A stretch of 64,000 nucleotides of DNA from Mesorhizobium sp. dw_380 (GCF_018588885.1 NZ_JAFFIW010000009.1:124001-188000), one strand, 5' to 3'. Shown: positions 1 through 10,337, counted from the stretch's first letter. Program-made: numbers and translations. The notes: generated by a model from the letters alone, not told the origin.

Positions 1-47
1 AAGGATTGAGCGCTTGGAGCCGAGGCTCTGCCGAGGATTGCTGAACG

Positions 48-74
48 AAAAAGGCCAGCGATTGATCGCCGGCC
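48..74 (-). terminator. Rho-independent terminator of the small secreted protein gene
   Basis: Read on the minus strand, a 10-bp stem (53-62 pairing with 65-74, one mismatch) with a two-base loop is followed by five T residues (52-48). It lies 24 bp beyond the stop of the gene at 98-295 and fits an intrinsic terminator. Confidence 0.7.
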
Positions 75-97
75 CTTTGACTGCTGCTTGGTTCGGC

Positions 98-295
98 TTA
101 CCAGCGGTGGCAGCGCCGTACTCTTTCGACGATCACCCTGCGATGGCCATGCCGCCACACCACTCTCTTCTTGACGATGACGCGGCAGACCTGTTTGTGC
201 CCGTGCCAATGACGGGCCATCGCCGGCTCCGGCGCAACCGCCATCGATCCGGCCAGAACCGCGGCGCCGGCCAAGGTAAGGAAGAACTTCTTCAT
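98..295 (-). CDS. Small secreted basic protein, unknown function
   Basis: 65-residue protein with a clear Sec signal peptide (MKK start, hydrophobic residues 4-20, likely cleavage after AMA at about residue 27). The mature part of about 38 residues is dominated by Arg, His, Val and Trp and has two cysteines (in KQVCR and RRCHRW) that could form a disulfide. Similar short Arg/His-rich periplasmic peptides are common in rhizobia but have no assigned function; metal or anion binding is only a guess. It has its own downstream terminator, so it is probably monocistronic. Confidence 0.75.
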   Translation of the reverse strand: MKKFFLTLAGAAVLAGSMAVAPEPAMARHWHGHKQVCRVIVKKRVVWRHGHRRVIVERVRRCHRW

Positions 296-547
296 GCTAA
301 TTGGACTCCTCTAGCTCCAGTTCGTTCCTGGTGCCGTTGGCGCAAACCTCCCGCCACATCCGGCATCGCATCAACGCCCGGACGCTATAGGGTTGCGTCA
401 GGTCGCGCCACTCACAAGCTTGACACCGGTTAAATCTCGGTTTAACCAGCCGCCAACGCCGGGCAGCGATGTCCGGTGTTTGTTTTATATGCGCAAGATC
501 TGTAACAGCTAGTCGTTCCCGATCTTGTTTGAACTGACGTGTCCCGT

Positions 548-578
548 GGGTTTTCCGCCGCGTTGCGTGGGAAAACCC
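548..578 (+). promoter_or_regulatory. Leader hairpin upstream of rpsD
   Basis: Perfect 9-bp inverted repeat (GGGTTTTCC at 548-556, GGAAAACCC at 570-578) with a 13-base loop, about 90 bp before the rpsD start. The whole stretch 296-670 has no convincing gene and must hold the rpsD promoter. S4 autoregulates its own mRNA in other bacteria, so a leader structure is plausible, but this hairpin is not a family I can name. Confidence 0.4.
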
Positions 579-670
579 TGTCAGGTCTCGAAAACGGAGG
601 CCAGAGGAGGGCGCGTTTCCTTCACCCGTACCATGAGGTGCCGGGTGTGTTGTTTTGAAAAGGGAATGCG

Positions 671-1288
671 ATGAGCAAGCGCGAATCAGCGAAATACAAG
701 ATCGACCGCCGTCTCGGCGAGAATATCTGGGGCCGCCCGAAGTCCCCGGTCAACAAGCGTGAATACGGTCCCGGCCAGCACGGCCAGCGCCGCAAGGGCA
801 AGCTTTCCGACTTCGGCCTGCAGCTGCGCGCCAAGCAGAAGCTGAAGGGTCACTATGGCGACGTTTCGGAAAAGCAGTTCCGCAAGGTCTATGAAGAGGC
901 CGACCGCCGCAAGGGCGACACTTCGGAGAACCTGATCGGCCTGCTCGAATCGCGTCTCGACGCGGTCGTCTACCGCGCCAAGTTCGTTCCGACCATTTTC
1001 GCCGCGCGTCAGTTCGTCAACCACGGCCACGTCAACGTCAACGGCAAGCGCGTCAACATCGGCTCGTATCGCTGCAAGCCGGGCGACGTCGTCGAAGTGC
1101 GCGAGAAGTCGAAGCAGCTGGTCATCGTCCTGGAATCGGTTGGTCTCGCCGAGCGCGACGTGCCCGACTACATCGAAGCCGATCACAACAAGATGGTCGC
1201 GACGTTCTCGCGTATTCCGGGTCTGGCGGATGTCCCGTTCGCCGTGCAGATGGAACCGAACCTCGTCGTCGAATTTTATTCGCGCTAA
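671..1288 (+). CDS. rpsD: 30S ribosomal protein S4
   Basis: 205 residues, the usual length for S4. The N-terminal S4 domain (about 1-95) and the S4 RNA-binding domain (about 96-156, containing [19 protein letters not shown]) are intact, with the usual C-terminal VEFYSR ending. S4 binds 16S rRNA early in small-subunit assembly. As in other alphaproteobacteria it stands alone rather than in the alpha operon, with a leader hairpin upstream and an intrinsic terminator right after the stop. The ATG is supported by the conserved [14 protein letters not shown] start. Confidence 0.98.
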   Translation: MSKRESAKYKIDRRLGENIWGRPKSPVNKREYGPGQHGQRRKGKLSDFGLQLRAKQKLKGHYGDVSEKQFRKVYEEADRRKGDTSENLIGLLESRLDAVVYRAKFVPTIFAARQFVNHGHVNVNGKRVNIGSYRCKPGDVVEVREKSKQLVIVLESVGLAERDVPDYIEADHNKMVATFSRIPGLADVPFAVQMEPNLVVEFYSR

Positions 1289-1312
1289 GCGAACGCTTCT
1301 CTGCGATATCGG

Positions 1313-1339
1313 AAAGGCCGCCCTCGAGGCGGCCTTTTT
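1313..1339 (+). terminator. Rho-independent terminator of rpsD
   Basis: GGCCGCC (1316-1322) pairs with GGCGGCC (1328-1334), with a short loop and five T residues at 1335-1339, starting 25 bp after the rpsD stop. Confidence 0.9.
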
Positions 1340-1421
1340 GTTTCGCCCATCCGCTTTGCCGTTTCGATTTTCCGGCCAATGCGCTAATCCGGGCGGAAGT
1401 CACATCCGGGGCCGCCGCGCC

Positions 1422-2309
1422 ATGAACATGCTGCAAGACATCGAAACGCTTGAACCGGCCGCCGAAGGCGGTTTCCATCCGCTGTTCGCCGATGTGCCGT
1501 CCTCGGTCGAGTTCAACAAATTGCGCAAGCGGCTGCTGCGGCTGACCCGCCAGGCGATCGAGGATTTCTCGATGGTGAAGCCCGGAGAGCGCTGGCTGGT
1601 CGCTCTGTCGGGCGGCAAGGATTCGTACTGCCTGCTTGCCATGCTGCTGGATCTCAAATGGCGCGGGCTGCTGCCGGTCGAATTGCTGGCCTGCAATCTG
1701 GACCAGGGCCAGCCGAATTTCCCCAAGCACATCCTGCCCGACTATCTCGATGCCAACGGCATTGCGCACCGCATCGAATACCAGGACACCTATTCGGTCG
1801 TCACCAGCAAGCTACCCGAGGGCAGTACCTACTGTTCGCTGTGCTCCCGGCTGCGGCGCGGCCATCTTTACCGCATCGCGCGTGAGGAGGGGTGCTCGGC
1901 CCTGGTTCTCGGTCACCACCGGGAGGACATCCTCGAAACCTTCTTCATGAATCTGTTCCACGGTGGCCGGCTTGCCGCCATGCCGCCAAAACTGCTCAAC
2001 GACGACGGCGACGTCATGGTGCTGCGGCCGCTGAGCTACTGCGCCGAAATCGACCTCGAAAAATTCGCCGCCGCGATGCGGTTCCCGATCATTCCCTGCG
2101 ACCTCTGCGGCAGCCAGGAAGGCCTTCAGCGCAACGCCATGAAGGCGATGCTCGAGGACATCGAAAAGCGCATGCCCGGCCGCAAGGACACGATGATCCG
2201 CGCGCTGTCCAACACAAGGCCATCGCATCTGCTCGACAGGAACCTGTTCGATTTCGCCGCTCTCAACGAAACCCTCACCTCCAGGCAAGATGCTCCAGAT
2301 GACATTTGA
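1422..2309 (+). CDS. ttcA: tRNA 2-thiocytidine biosynthesis protein TtcA
   Basis: 295-residue PP-loop ATPase that thiolates C32 of certain tRNAs using a [4Fe-4S] cluster. The PP-loop SGGKDS is at residues 63-68; the cluster-ligand cysteines are visible as CxxC at 138/141 and again at 226/229 (CDLCG). The start ATG at 1422 is chosen because the family begins near this point and the upstream in-frame extension overlaps the rpsD terminator. The 3' end overlaps the next gene by 20 bp, suggesting translational coupling. Confidence 0.93.
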   Translation: MNMLQDIETLEPAAEGGFHPLFADVPSSVEFNKLRKRLLRLTRQAIEDFSMVKPGERWLVALSGGKDSYCLLAMLLDLKWRGLLPVELLACNLDQGQPNFPKHILPDYLDANGIAHRIEYQDTYSVVTSKLPEGSTYCSLCSRLRRGHLYRIAREEGCSALVLGHHREDILETFFMNLFHGGRLAAMPPKLLNDDGDVMVLRPLSYCAEIDLEKFAAAMRFPIIPCDLCGSQEGLQRNAMKAMLEDIEKRMPGRKDTMIRALSNTRPSHLLDRNLFDFAALNETLTSRQDAPDDI

Positions 2310-3126
2310 CGATAACGCGATCGACTGGCTGGCCAGCCTCCTGGCTGAAGCGGCCGACACCGAAATCATGCCCCGCTTTCGCCGGCTGGGCGACGGCGAT
2401 GTCAGACAGAAGACGTCGGCCGCCGATCTGGTGACGGAGGCTGACGTGAAGGCCGAGCGGCTGATCACCGCGCGACTGCGCGCGCGTTATCCTTCGGCCA
2501 TGGTTGTCGGCGAGGAAGCCTGTGCCGACAACCCGGCGCTGCTCGACGGTCTGGGCGATGCAGATCTGGCCTTCGTCATCGACCCGGTCGACGGCACCTT
2601 CAACTTCGCATCCGGTGTGCCGCTGTTCGGCGTCATGCTTGGCGTCGTGGTCAAGGGCGAAACGGTCGCCGGCATCATCCACGATCCCGTCGGCAAGGAC
2701 TGGTTGATCGGCGCCAAGGGCGCCGGCAGCCATATCCGCCACGCGCATGGCGCACTGGAGACAGTACGGGTTGCCCCGAGCGCGCCGATCTCCCAAATGA
2801 CAGGCGCGGTCTCCTGGCAATACATGGCCGAGCCCGACCGCACGCGGCTGGCCTGTAACCAGACCAAGACGCTGTCGCAGTTCAACTACCGCTGCGCTGC
2901 CCACGAATACCGCTTGCTGGCGAGCGGCCATGGCCATTTCGTCGTCTACAACAAGCTGATGCCGTGGGATCATCTCGCCGGTGTGCTGATCCATGCAGAG
3001 GCCGGCGGCCATGCCGCGCGGTTCGACGGCACAGCCTACCTCCCGTCGCATGTCGGCGGCGGCCTGCTTGTCGCGCCCGACAAGGAAAGCTGGCAGGAAC
3101 TGCGCGGCGAACTCTGGTCGCAATAG
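2290..3126 (+). CDS. Inositol monophosphatase family protein
   Basis: 278 residues with the lithium-sensitive phosphatase signature: a GEE metal site (about residues 74-76) and DPVDGT (about 98-103), both Mg2+-binding in the family, and a C-terminal WDH element (in MPWDHLAG). Members dephosphorylate myo-inositol phosphates, histidinol phosphate or 3'-phosphoadenosine nucleotides; the sequence alone does not decide which. It overlaps ttcA by 20 bp, so the two are likely co-transcribed. A second in-frame ATG lies three codons inside. Confidence 0.85.
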   Translation: MLQMTFDDNAIDWLASLLAEAADTEIMPRFRRLGDGDVRQKTSAADLVTEADVKAERLITARLRARYPSAMVVGEEACADNPALLDGLGDADLAFVIDPVDGTFNFASGVPLFGVMLGVVVKGETVAGIIHDPVGKDWLIGAKGAGSHIRHAHGALETVRVAPSAPISQMTGAVSWQYMAEPDRTRLACNQTKTLSQFNYRCAAHEYRLLASGHGHFVVYNKLMPWDHLAGVLIHAEAGGHAARFDGTAYLPSHVGGGLLVAPDKESWQELRGELWSQ

Positions 3127-3166
3127 GATCACATTTCCGCGGGCGGCGTTCAGGCCGCTAGCTTTT

Positions 3167-3610
3167 ATGGGGCGAAAAGTGATGCGACCACCTGCAAACC
3201 CAAAGATTCGGCGAATATGGCCCGCAATTGTCGCGGCAACCATCGTCCTGTTCGCGGGCTCCAGAGAGGCAGGGGCACAGGAACGCAGCTGTCGGAGCCC
3301 TGATCCTATCAACAGTATCAATGAAATGTCCGAGGCTATTTTCGCTTGTTGGAAGCCGCCATCCGGAACCGCCGGCATGTCTCTGACATTGCAGTTTTCG
3401 CTTCGCCGAAACGGCACATTGATCGGCAAGCCTCACGCCACCTATTCTGACCTCGGGACTGACGACCAGCTCAGCCGGGCTTTCGTGGCTTCCATCGTCA
3501 AGGCTCTCGATGATGCCTTGCCATTGCCCTTTTCGGACAGCATGGGCGGAGCAATCGCAGGGCGTATGCTAGCCCCTCGGTTCACGGCGACTCGTGAAGG
3601 TGCCTCCTAA
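3167..3610 (+). CDS. Secreted protein with TonB/TolA C-terminal-like region
   Basis: 147 residues from the ATG at 3167. A basic start and hydrophobic segment ending in AGAQ (about residue 34) look like a signal peptide. The rest resembles the small TonB/TolA C-terminal fold of rhizobial periplasmic proteins: a CWKPP motif, a beta segment with an FSLRRNGTL pattern, and a late PLPF segment. I base this on pattern only. It follows the inositol-phosphatase gene by 40 bp and may be its operon partner. Confidence 0.6.
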   Translation: MGRKVMRPPANPKIRRIWPAIVAATIVLFAGSREAGAQERSCRSPDPINSINEMSEAIFACWKPPSGTAGMSLTLQFSLRRNGTLIGKPHATYSDLGTDDQLSRAFVASIVKALDDALPLPFSDSMGGAIAGRMLAPRFTATREGAS

Positions 3611-3645
3611 GGGTGCGCAGCGGTTTCGGGACAGCGCCACGCGCA

Positions 3646-4914
3646 TTAATGCAGGTCGGTGACGTGTCCTGAGACAGGTGGGTTCTGCGGCTGGAACATC
3701 TTGCCGCGCTCGGCAACAAGAATCATCAGCAGTGCCGCGACCGAGACGCTGCAGAAGCCGGCGGCAAGCGGCGTCACCGTGCCGTTAAAAGCCTGACCGA
3801 TCAGCGTGCCGAGGATGCCGCCGAGAAAAGTCTGCATGAAGCCAAGGATCGACGATGCTGTGCCGGCCAGTTGGCCGAGCGGCTCCATGGCCAGCGCGTT
3901 GAAATTGGCGCCGAGCGCCCCGAAGGGGAGCATGGCGCAAGCAAAGAAGGTGATGAACAGCCAAAGCGGCATCTTCATCTCCAGCGAAACGACCAGCCAC
4001 GCCAGGCTGATGACCAGAAACAGCAGCAGCGCACTCTGCGAGAGGCGGCGCATGCCGATACGGCCGACAAGGCGCGAGTTCAGAAAATTGGAGAAGGCGA
4101 GCACGCCGGCGACACCGGCGAAGATGACCGGGAACATCTCGCCGACGTTGAAGATATTGACATAGATCTGCTGCGCCGAGGCGATGAAGCCGAACATGGC
4201 GCCGAAAATGAAGGTGCTGGCAAAGGCATAGCAGAGCGCGATGCGATTGGTGAGCACGATGCGGAAGCCGCCGAGGATGGAGGAGGCAGTTAATGGCCGG
4301 CGGTATTCGGGGTGCAGCGTCTCCGGCAGGCGCATCAGCGACCACGCCGAGACGATCAGCGCGCCGACGGCCATGGTGACGAAGATCCAGTGCCAGGTCG
4401 CGAACAGCATGATGAACTGACCGATGCCGGGGGCAATGACCGGGATCGCCATGAACACCATGAAGATCAGCGACATCACTTCGGCCATGCGCCGGCCGTC
4501 GAAGGTGTCGCGCACGATCGAGACCGCGATCACGCGTGTCGCGGCCGCGCCAATGCCCTGCACGGCCCGGCATATCAGCAGCGTTTCAAAGCTTGGCGCG
4601 ATGGCGGCCGCGGCTGCGGCCGCGACGTAGATGATCAGCCCGGCGACAAGCGGCGAGCGGCGGCCGAAACGGTCCGAGATCGGCCCGAAGAACAGCTGAC
4701 CGCCGCCGAAGCCAAGAATATAGGCGGTGATCACATATTGCCGGTGGTTTTCGTTCTCGACGCCCAGCGAGGCGCCGATCTGCTGCAGCGCCGGCAGCAT
4801 GATGTCGATGGCCAGCGAATTGAGCGCCATCAGCGCCGCGCACAGCGCGATGAATTCCCAGCGCGGAATAGGCAGTTTGCTTGCCGATTGCGGCGCTGAT
4901 GATTGCTGGTCCAC
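3646..4914 (-). CDS. MFS multidrug efflux transporter, Bcr/CflA family
   Basis: 422 residues with about 12 membrane-spanning segments. Motif A (DRFGRR, about residues 82-87) lies in the loop after the second helix. The N-terminal half (LNSLAIDIMLPALQQIG) matches the drug:H+ antiporter-1 subgroup that includes Bcr and CflA, which export compounds such as bicyclomycin or chloramphenicol across the inner membrane. The substrate cannot be read from sequence. It is convergent with the preceding plus-strand gene, and about 140 bp separate it from grxD upstream. Confidence 0.88.
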   Translation of the reverse strand: MDQQSSAPQSASKLPIPRWEFIALCAALMALNSLAIDIMLPALQQIGASLGVENENHRQYVITAYILGFGGGQLFFGPISDRFGRRSPLVAGLIIYVAAAAAAAIAPSFETLLICRAVQGIGAAATRVIAVSIVRDTFDGRRMAEVMSLIFMVFMAIPVIAPGIGQFIMLFATWHWIFVTMAVGALIVSAWSLMRLPETLHPEYRRPLTASSILGGFRIVLTNRIALCYAFASTFIFGAMFGFIASAQQIYVNIFNVGEMFPVIFAGVAGVLAFSNFLNSRLVGRIGMRRLSQSALLLFLVISLAWLVVSLEMKMPLWLFITFFACAMLPFGALGANFNALAMEPLGQLAGTASSILGFMQTFLGGILGTLIGQAFNGTVTPLAAGFCSVSVAALLMILVAERGKMFQPQNPPVSGHVTDLH

Positions 4915-5050
4915 GGCAAGTCCGATCTCTCAAGCAAAAATGCGCCGGGCGGGCCGGCGCATTGGCTCGTCTTGTCCCGAAATCAGGGACCTAAAAATTG
5001 CCGAGCTGCCTCGGTGCTCAGTGCAGTCGTTGCGACATGCCCGACCGAAA

Positions 5051-5386
5051 TCAGGCGGCGCCTTTGACGCTGACGCCCTTTTCGACAAGGAAGGTCTGCA
5101 ATTCGCCGGCCTGGAACATCTCGCGCACGATGTCGCAGCCGCCGACGAATTCGCCCTTGACGTAGAGCTGCGGGATCGTCGGCCAGTTGGAATAGTCCTT
5201 GATGCCCTGGCGAAGTTCGGCCGAGTCCAGAACATTCACGCCTTTATAGTCGGCGCCGATATAGTCGAGGATCTGGACGACCTGGCCGGAAAACCCGCAC
5301 TGCGGGAAGCCGGGCGTACCTTTCATGAAAAGGACGACGTCGTTGCCCTTCACTTCATTGTCGATGTAGTCGTTGATGCCGCTCAT
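5051..5386 (-). CDS. grxD: Monothiol glutaredoxin, Grx4 family
   Basis: 111 residues with the monothiol CGFS active site (Cys30), the WPTIPQLY segment and the GGCDI glutathione-binding motif. Grx4-type proteins hold a [2Fe-2S] cluster with glutathione and deliver it, usually in partnership with BolA. The gene sits about 200 bp downstream of bolA on the same strand, the standard alphaproteobacterial order. The start at 5386 is chosen because family members begin close to MSGINDYI; the longer in-frame ORF to 5557 has no family match. Confidence 0.95.
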   Translation of the reverse strand: MSGINDYIDNEVKGNDVVLFMKGTPGFPQCGFSGQVVQILDYIGADYKGVNVLDSAELRQGIKDYSNWPTIPQLYVKGEFVGGCDIVREMFQAGELQTFLVEKGVSVKGAA

Positions 5387-5581
5387 GGAATATCCTTTCA
5401 CGCCTGCGGGAGTCAGGCTCGAAGCTTGTCCTTCAAATAAACCCATAGGTTGCCTGAAACAAGACTTTAGCCGTGCCAGGACCGAAATGGCGCAAAGGAT
5501 GGGGCGTTTTGGGCCAAGCGGCTTAGCGGCTTTTTGACGCCGCAGCCCGCGAACCAACCTTTTTGTTGGGCTGGAAATGCC

Positions 5582-5815
5582 TCAGTCGGGAACGCTGGTC
5601 TGCAGCGCCAGCGCGTGCAGCACGCCGCCCATATTGCCCTTCAGCGCATCATAGACCATCTGGTGCTGCTGGACGCGGCTCTTGCCGCGAAAGCTCTCGG
5701 CCACGACTTCGGCCGCGTAATGGTCGCCGTCGCCGGCGAGATCGCGGATCGTCACCTTGGCGTCCGGGATGCCGGCCTTGATCAGTTTTTCGATGTCGCG
5801 GGCGTCCATTGCCAT
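5582..5815 (-). CDS. bolA: BolA family protein
   Basis: 77-residue BolA/IbaG-like protein with the conserved RVQQHQMVYDAL helix, whose histidine is a cluster ligand in BolA-Grx complexes. The start MAMDARDIEKLI at 5815 fits the family; the upstream in-frame extension runs into the neighbouring gene's tail. Its neighbour grxD encodes the likely partner, and together they act in iron-sulfur trafficking and iron sensing. Confidence 0.93.
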   Translation of the reverse strand: MAMDARDIEKLIKAGIPDAKVTIRDLAGDGDHYAAEVVAESFRGKSRVQQHQMVYDALKGNMGGVLHALALQTSVPD

Positions 5816-5912
5816 GAAGGAAATTCCTGTTTCGGGCGGGCGCCGCCGCCCGTGCGATGAGAGTCGATGTAAACCTAATGCCTTTCCGGCCGGGATTGAA
5901 GCCGATTGTGGC

Positions 5913-6437
5913 CTATGAACCATTCTCATCCGGATGGAGCGCATCGGCTGCAGGGTCGTCGTCGCGCATCGAGAAGGTGCGGCCAAGGCTGAAGACCAGC
6001 ACGTAGAGTGGGATGTTGACCACCATATTGGCGATCGGCAGATAGCTGGTCATTTGCCAGGCAGGCGAGAAGAACGGCCGGCCGTAGCCATTGCAGAGAA
6101 GCGAAGAGCCGTACTCCCACAAGGCTCCCAGGATGGCCGCGACGGCGAAAAGCTTGATGCAGGTGAGGACGTGGCTTGTCCGCGCCTGGTCCGGCAGAAG
6201 CCGGCTCCAGAGCACCAGGCAGAGGATCGGAACCGCATAGATGAGGTTCTGCAGCGCCAGCATCGGAAGCGTGCCATTGGCGGCGGCGAGGAACTCCGCG
6301 CGCGTTTCCAGCCTGGGGCAGACCTCACTCGAGGTCGTCGACAGCAGGAAGAAGGCGAACGGCCCGAGGAACCAGAAGAAGAACAGCGACGGCCAGAAGA
6401 CGACTGCAAGCAGCGCCCTGGCAGCCAGTCTGGTCAA
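5913..6437 (-). CDS. Integral membrane protein, unknown function
   Basis: About 174 residues with four likely membrane helices (near residues 5-30, 55-75, 90-110 and 130-155). No family recognised. No ATG exists near the start; the best start is a TTG at 6437 overlapping the purL stop as TTGA, which implies translational coupling to purL. The open frame continues upstream inside purL, but that part is a shadow of purL. The call of a real gene rests on the coherent membrane topology and the tight packing between purL and bolA. Confidence 0.6.
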   Translation of the reverse strand: MTRLAARALLAVVFWPSLFFFWFLGPFAFFLLSTTSSEVCPRLETRAEFLAAANGTLPMLALQNLIYAVPILCLVLWSRLLPDQARTSHVLTCIKLFAVAAILGALWEYGSSLLCNGYGRPFFSPAWQMTSYLPIANMVVNIPLYVLVFSLGRTFSMRDDDPAADALHPDENGS

Positions 6438-8665
6438 CTGGCCTGGTCCATGAAGCGCGGGAACCAGCCTTCGTGGGCGGCGGTCAAGTCGCTGACCGGG
6501 ATCGGCCTGGCATCGCCGAGCTTCAGCGTGTTGCCGCCGGTCGAGCCGATCCACGGCGCAAAAATGCCGAGTTCGCCCTGCTGCTTGCGAATGGCGTCCC
6601 ATTCGTCGCCATGCGGGTCGATCGACAACGTCAGGAGATAGCGGCCCTGGTCCTCGCCGAAGAAGACCGGGATCGGATCGGTGCCGACAAGGCCGGGAAC
6701 GGTCGCGCCGATGCCGGAAGCCATCGCCATTTCGGCCAAAGCGACCGCAATGCCGCCGTCCGAAACGTCATGTGCCGACGTCACGATGCCGGACGCGATC
6801 AACGTGCGGACATGGTCGCCGACGCGCTTCTCGTGCGCGAGGTCGACCGGCGGCGGCGGACCGTCGGTGCGGCCGTGGATGTCTCTAAGATAGACCGACT
6901 GGCCAAGATGCGTTCCCCAGGCGGCCGGCGCGCCGACCAGCAGGATCATCTGGTCTTGCGCCGCAAAGCCGGTGCGCACCATCTTCGACCAGTCGGCGAT
7001 CAGGCCGACGCCGCCGATGGTCGGCGTCGGCAGGATGCCTTGGCCGTTGGTCTCGTTGTAGAGCGAGACATTGCCGGAGACGATCGGGAAGCCGAGCGCG
7101 CGGCAGGCATCGCCGATGCCCTTCACCGCGCCGACCAGCTGGCCCATGATCTCGGGCCGTTCGGGATTGCCGAAATTGAGGTTGTCGGTGGCGGCCAGCG
7201 GCAGTGCACCGGTAGCGGTCAGGTTGCGCCAGCATTCGGCCACCGCCTGCTTGCCGCCCTCATAGGGATCGGCCTCGCAATAGCGCGGCGTGACGTCGGA
7301 CGAAAAGGCGAGCGCCTTGGTCGGATGGCCCTCGACCCGCACCACGCCGGCATCGCCGCCGGGAAGCTGCAGCGAATTACCCTGGATCAGCGTGTCGTAC
7401 TGCTCCCACACCCAGCGGCGCGAGGAGAGATCCGGTCCGCCGAGCAGCTTCAGAAGCGCGTCCGCGACATCGGCCTGCGGAACGTCATTGGCGGCGAGCG
7501 GCGCCGGCTTTTTCGGCTCGACCCACGGCCTGTCGTATTCCGGCGCCTTGTCGCCGAGATCCTTGATCGGCAGATCGGCGACCTGATCGCCCTGATGCAG
7601 CACGCGGAAGCGCAGATCGTCGGTAGTCCTGCCGACGATGGCGAAGTCGAGGCCCCATTTGTGGAAGATCGCCTCGGCTTCTTTTTCCTTTTCGGGGCGC
7701 AGCACCATCAGCATGCGCTCCTGGCTTTCCGACAGCATCATCTCGTATGCGCTCATGCGCTCCTCGCGCACCGGCACCTTGTCGAGGTCGAGCTCGATGC
7801 CGAGGTCGCCCTTGGCGCCCATCTCGACCGCCGAGCAGGTGAGGCCAGCCGCGCCCATGTCCTGGATGGCGATGACGGCGCCGGAAGCCATCAGTTCGAG
7901 GCAGGCTTCGAGCAGGCATTTTTCGGTGAAGGGATCACCCACCTGCACGGTCGGGCGCTTCTCGTCGATCTTGTCGTCGAATTCCGCCGAGGCCATGGTG
8001 GCGCCGCCGACGCCGTCGCGGCCGGTCTTGGCGCCGAGATAGACGACCGGCAGGCCGACGCCCTTGGCTTCCGACAGGAAGATTGCATCGGTCTTGGCGA
8101 GGCCCGCGGCAAAGGCGTTGACCAGGATGTTGCCGTTGTAGCGGGCGTCGAAATTGACCTCGCCGCCGACCGTCGGCACGCCGAAGGCGTTGCCGTAGCC
8201 GCCGACGCCCGAAACCACGCCGGCCACGAGATGTCTGGTCTTGGGGTGGTCGGGAGCGCCGAAGCGCAATGCGTTCATCGCCGCGATCGGCCGCGCGCCC
8301 ATGGTGAAGACGTCGCGCAAAATGCCGCCGACGCCGGTCGCCGCACCCTGGTAGGGCTCGATGAAAGAGGGATGGTTGTGGCTTTCCATCTTGAAGACGA
8401 CGCAGTCGCCGTCACCGATGTCGACCACGCCTGCGTTCTCGCCAGGTCCCTGGATGACTTGCGGGCCGGTGGTGGGCAGCGTGCGCAGCCATTTCTTCGA
8501 GGATTTGTAGGAGCAATGCTCGTTCCACATCGCCGAGAAGATGCCGAGCTCGGTAAAGCTCGGCTCGCGGCCGACGAGATCGAGGATGCGCTGATACTCA
8601 TCGGGCTTCAGCCCGTGCGCGGCAATGAGCTCAGGAGTGATCGGGACGGAATTGGAAATGGTCAT
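6434..8665 (-). CDS. purL: Phosphoribosylformylglycinamidine synthase subunit PurL
   Basis: 743 residues, the size of the small-type PurL that works in a complex with separate PurS and PurQ subunits, both encoded in this window. It performs the ATP-dependent FGAR to FGAM step of purine synthesis. Family motifs are intact: [10 protein letters not shown] near residue 48, the ESHNHPS segment, the GPGENAG loop and the central DMGAAGL motif. Unlike Bacillus-type operons, purL is about 3.7 kb away from purQ, with a regulator and an unrelated operon between them. Confidence 0.98.
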   Translation of the reverse strand: MTISNSVPITPELIAAHGLKPDEYQRILDLVGREPSFTELGIFSAMWNEHCSYKSSKKWLRTLPTTGPQVIQGPGENAGVVDIGDGDCVVFKMESHNHPSFIEPYQGAATGVGGILRDVFTMGARPIAAMNALRFGAPDHPKTRHLVAGVVSGVGGYGNAFGVPTVGGEVNFDARYNGNILVNAFAAGLAKTDAIFLSEAKGVGLPVVYLGAKTGRDGVGGATMASAEFDDKIDEKRPTVQVGDPFTEKCLLEACLELMASGAVIAIQDMGAAGLTCSAVEMGAKGDLGIELDLDKVPVREERMSAYEMMLSESQERMLMVLRPEKEKEAEAIFHKWGLDFAIVGRTTDDLRFRVLHQGDQVADLPIKDLGDKAPEYDRPWVEPKKPAPLAANDVPQADVADALLKLLGGPDLSSRRWVWEQYDTLIQGNSLQLPGGDAGVVRVEGHPTKALAFSSDVTPRYCEADPYEGGKQAVAECWRNLTATGALPLAATDNLNFGNPERPEIMGQLVGAVKGIGDACRALGFPIVSGNVSLYNETNGQGILPTPTIGGVGLIADWSKMVRTGFAAQDQMILLVGAPAAWGTHLGQSVYLRDIHGRTDGPPPPVDLAHEKRVGDHVRTLIASGIVTSAHDVSDGGIAVALAEMAMASGIGATVPGLVGTDPIPVFFGEDQGRYLLTLSIDPHGDEWDAIRKQQGELGIFAPWIGSTGGNTLKLGDARPIPVSDLTAAHEGWFPRFMDQAS

Positions 8666-8830
8666 GGGCGGCGATTAATGTCCATGGAAGCGGGGATTTT
8701 GAGTCTCCTCTTATCGCAAGCAGAGGAGCCGATACACCCATGGATTGACGAAAAACGCGCGAAAACCGGACAAAGCCACAAGGCAATCCCGGGCGGCCGG
8801 TAATCCTTTGCGCGCAAGGCGCTTCAGGGC

Positions 8831-10243
8831 TCAGGAGAAGCTGTCGTAGCCGGCGCGGCCCTCATCGAGAAGCCGCCGGATGACCGCAACGCCTTCGGCG
8901 ATGTCCTTGCGCTGTCTTGGCTGCGAAATGCCGAAGCGGACGCCGTGAAAGACCTGTTCGGAGCGGCCGGCCTTGAACTCGTCCTCGTCGTCGATCAGCA
9001 CGCCGTGCTCCAGGCAGGCGTTCTTGAAGGTGCCGGAAAGCCACGGGTCGGGCAAAGTCAGCCAGACAAAGGGTACGTTGTCGTGCGACTTGAACGCGAA
9101 GCCGGCCAACGTCTCGCGCACAATCGCGATGCGGGCGTTGATTTCGGCGATGCTGCGCTTGCGGATGTCGCTGGCCTGGCCGGACAGGACCAGCCGGGCA
9201 TTCACCTCCGCCAGCAGAAAGGGCATGCCGCCGGTCATCATCTTGTGGGCGACGCGGATGCGATGGCGATAGGCGGGCGGGCATGAGAGCCAGCCGCCGC
9301 GAACACCGGCCGCGACCGCTTTCGACAGTCCGCCGGCGACGATGGTTCGTTCCGGCGCGAACTCGGCCAGCAACGGCGTCGGATCTTCGCTCAAGCCGCC
9401 ATAAAGATCGTCCTCGATGAGGATGACATTGTACTCCCGCGCGATCCGAGCGATCGCCTCACGGCGCGCTGCCGACAGCGCCGCCAAGGTTGGGTTTTGC
9501 ATCGTCGGCATCAGGAAGATCATCTTGGGATGTTTCTGCGCGCAGACGCGCTCGAAGTCGTCAGGATCGATGCCTTCGCCATCCGACGCCACCAGCGCGG
9601 TGCGCCGGCCGATCAGCCCGGCACTACGGGAAATCTGCGAATAGGTGAGGTGCTCGAAGGCGACATAGTCGCCGGGCGTGGTCAGCGCCGCGATCGCCGC
9701 CATCACCGCCGCATGGGTGCCGAGCGTCGGAACGATGGCGTCGATGGTCGGGCGGAAGGAGTTGCGCGAAAGCCAGCGGGCGCCGGCCTCATACCAGCGG
9801 TCAGGAAAATCGCGCGTATAGCTTGAAATCTCATGCGGATGATCCTGCGCCGTGCGCGACAGGACATCGGCGACGATGGTGCCTTGGCCGATGTCCGGTG
9901 CGGCCGTGCTGTCGAACCGCAGCTTGCCTCTCGGCGCATCGATGTAGCGCGTCCCCTCGCCATCCGGGGCCATCAGGTCAGGCTTTGCGCCATCGGGGCG
10001 CTGGCCGAGCACATAGGTTCCACGCCCGACTTCACCGCTCACCAGACCGCGCTCGCGCAGCAGCTGATAGGCCCGGCCGACCGTCCCGACCGTGGCGCCG
10101 ATGTCGTAGGCGAGGTCGCGCTGCGGCGGCAGCTTTGCTCCGGCGCCGATCACGCCCCGGTCGATGTCCGTTTCGATGGAATCCGCGAGCCGTTGATAGA
10201 GCGGGCCGGAGCCGGCCGACAGATCTGGGAACCAATTTGTCAT
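8831..10243 (-). CDS. MocR-type transcriptional regulator (GntR HTH fused to aminotransferase-like domain)
   Basis: 470 residues. The N-terminal GntR-like winged helix (about 12-80: LYQRLADSIETDI, PPQRDLAYDIGATVGTVGRAY) is joined to a fold-type I aminotransferase domain (about 110-465) with the PLP lysine in GGLSKAV (Lys308), Asp278 and Asn250. MocR proteins sense PLP or an amine adduct and usually control a neighbouring or divergent gene. The ATG at 10243 leaves a 94-bp spacer to the divergent DUF1127 gene that carries an imperfect palindrome. The inducer and targets are unknown. Confidence 0.9.
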   Translation of the reverse strand: MTNWFPDLSAGSGPLYQRLADSIETDIDRGVIGAGAKLPPQRDLAYDIGATVGTVGRAYQLLRERGLVSGEVGRGTYVLGQRPDGAKPDLMAPDGEGTRYIDAPRGKLRFDSTAAPDIGQGTIVADVLSRTAQDHPHEISSYTRDFPDRWYEAGARWLSRNSFRPTIDAIVPTLGTHAAVMAAIAALTTPGDYVAFEHLTYSQISRSAGLIGRRTALVASDGEGIDPDDFERVCAQKHPKMIFLMPTMQNPTLAALSAARREAIARIAREYNVILIEDDLYGGLSEDPTPLLAEFAPERTIVAGGLSKAVAAGVRGGWLSCPPAYRHRIRVAHKMMTGGMPFLLAEVNARLVLSGQASDIRKRSIAEINARIAIVRETLAGFAFKSHDNVPFVWLTLPDPWLSGTFKNACLEHGVLIDDEDEFKAGRSEQVFHGVRFGISQPRQRKDIAEGVAVIRRLLDEGRAGYDSFS

Positions 10244-10254
10244 GGTGACAATTT

Positions 10255-10286
10255 TGTATATTGCACCTGTAGGTGAGTCAATACAT
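10255..10286. promoter_or_regulatory. Candidate MocR operator in the divergent spacer
   Basis: Imperfect inverted repeat: TGTATATTGCACC on the left and GGTGAGTCAATACA on the right, separated by TGTA. It lies 12 bp from the MocR start codon and about 50 bp from the DUF1127 start, in an AT-rich stretch. Position and symmetry fit an autoregulatory operator; this is inference. Confidence 0.4.
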
Positions 10287-10337
10287 ATCAAAAAGCGCCT
10301 AAAGAAGGGTACAATTCGGAAATTCGGCAGAAAGAAA

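Noticed and set aside
6473..8803. 776-residue plus-strand frame opposite purL
   Set aside because: Antisense shadow of purL; no recognisable motif, and it lacks a ribosome-binding site.
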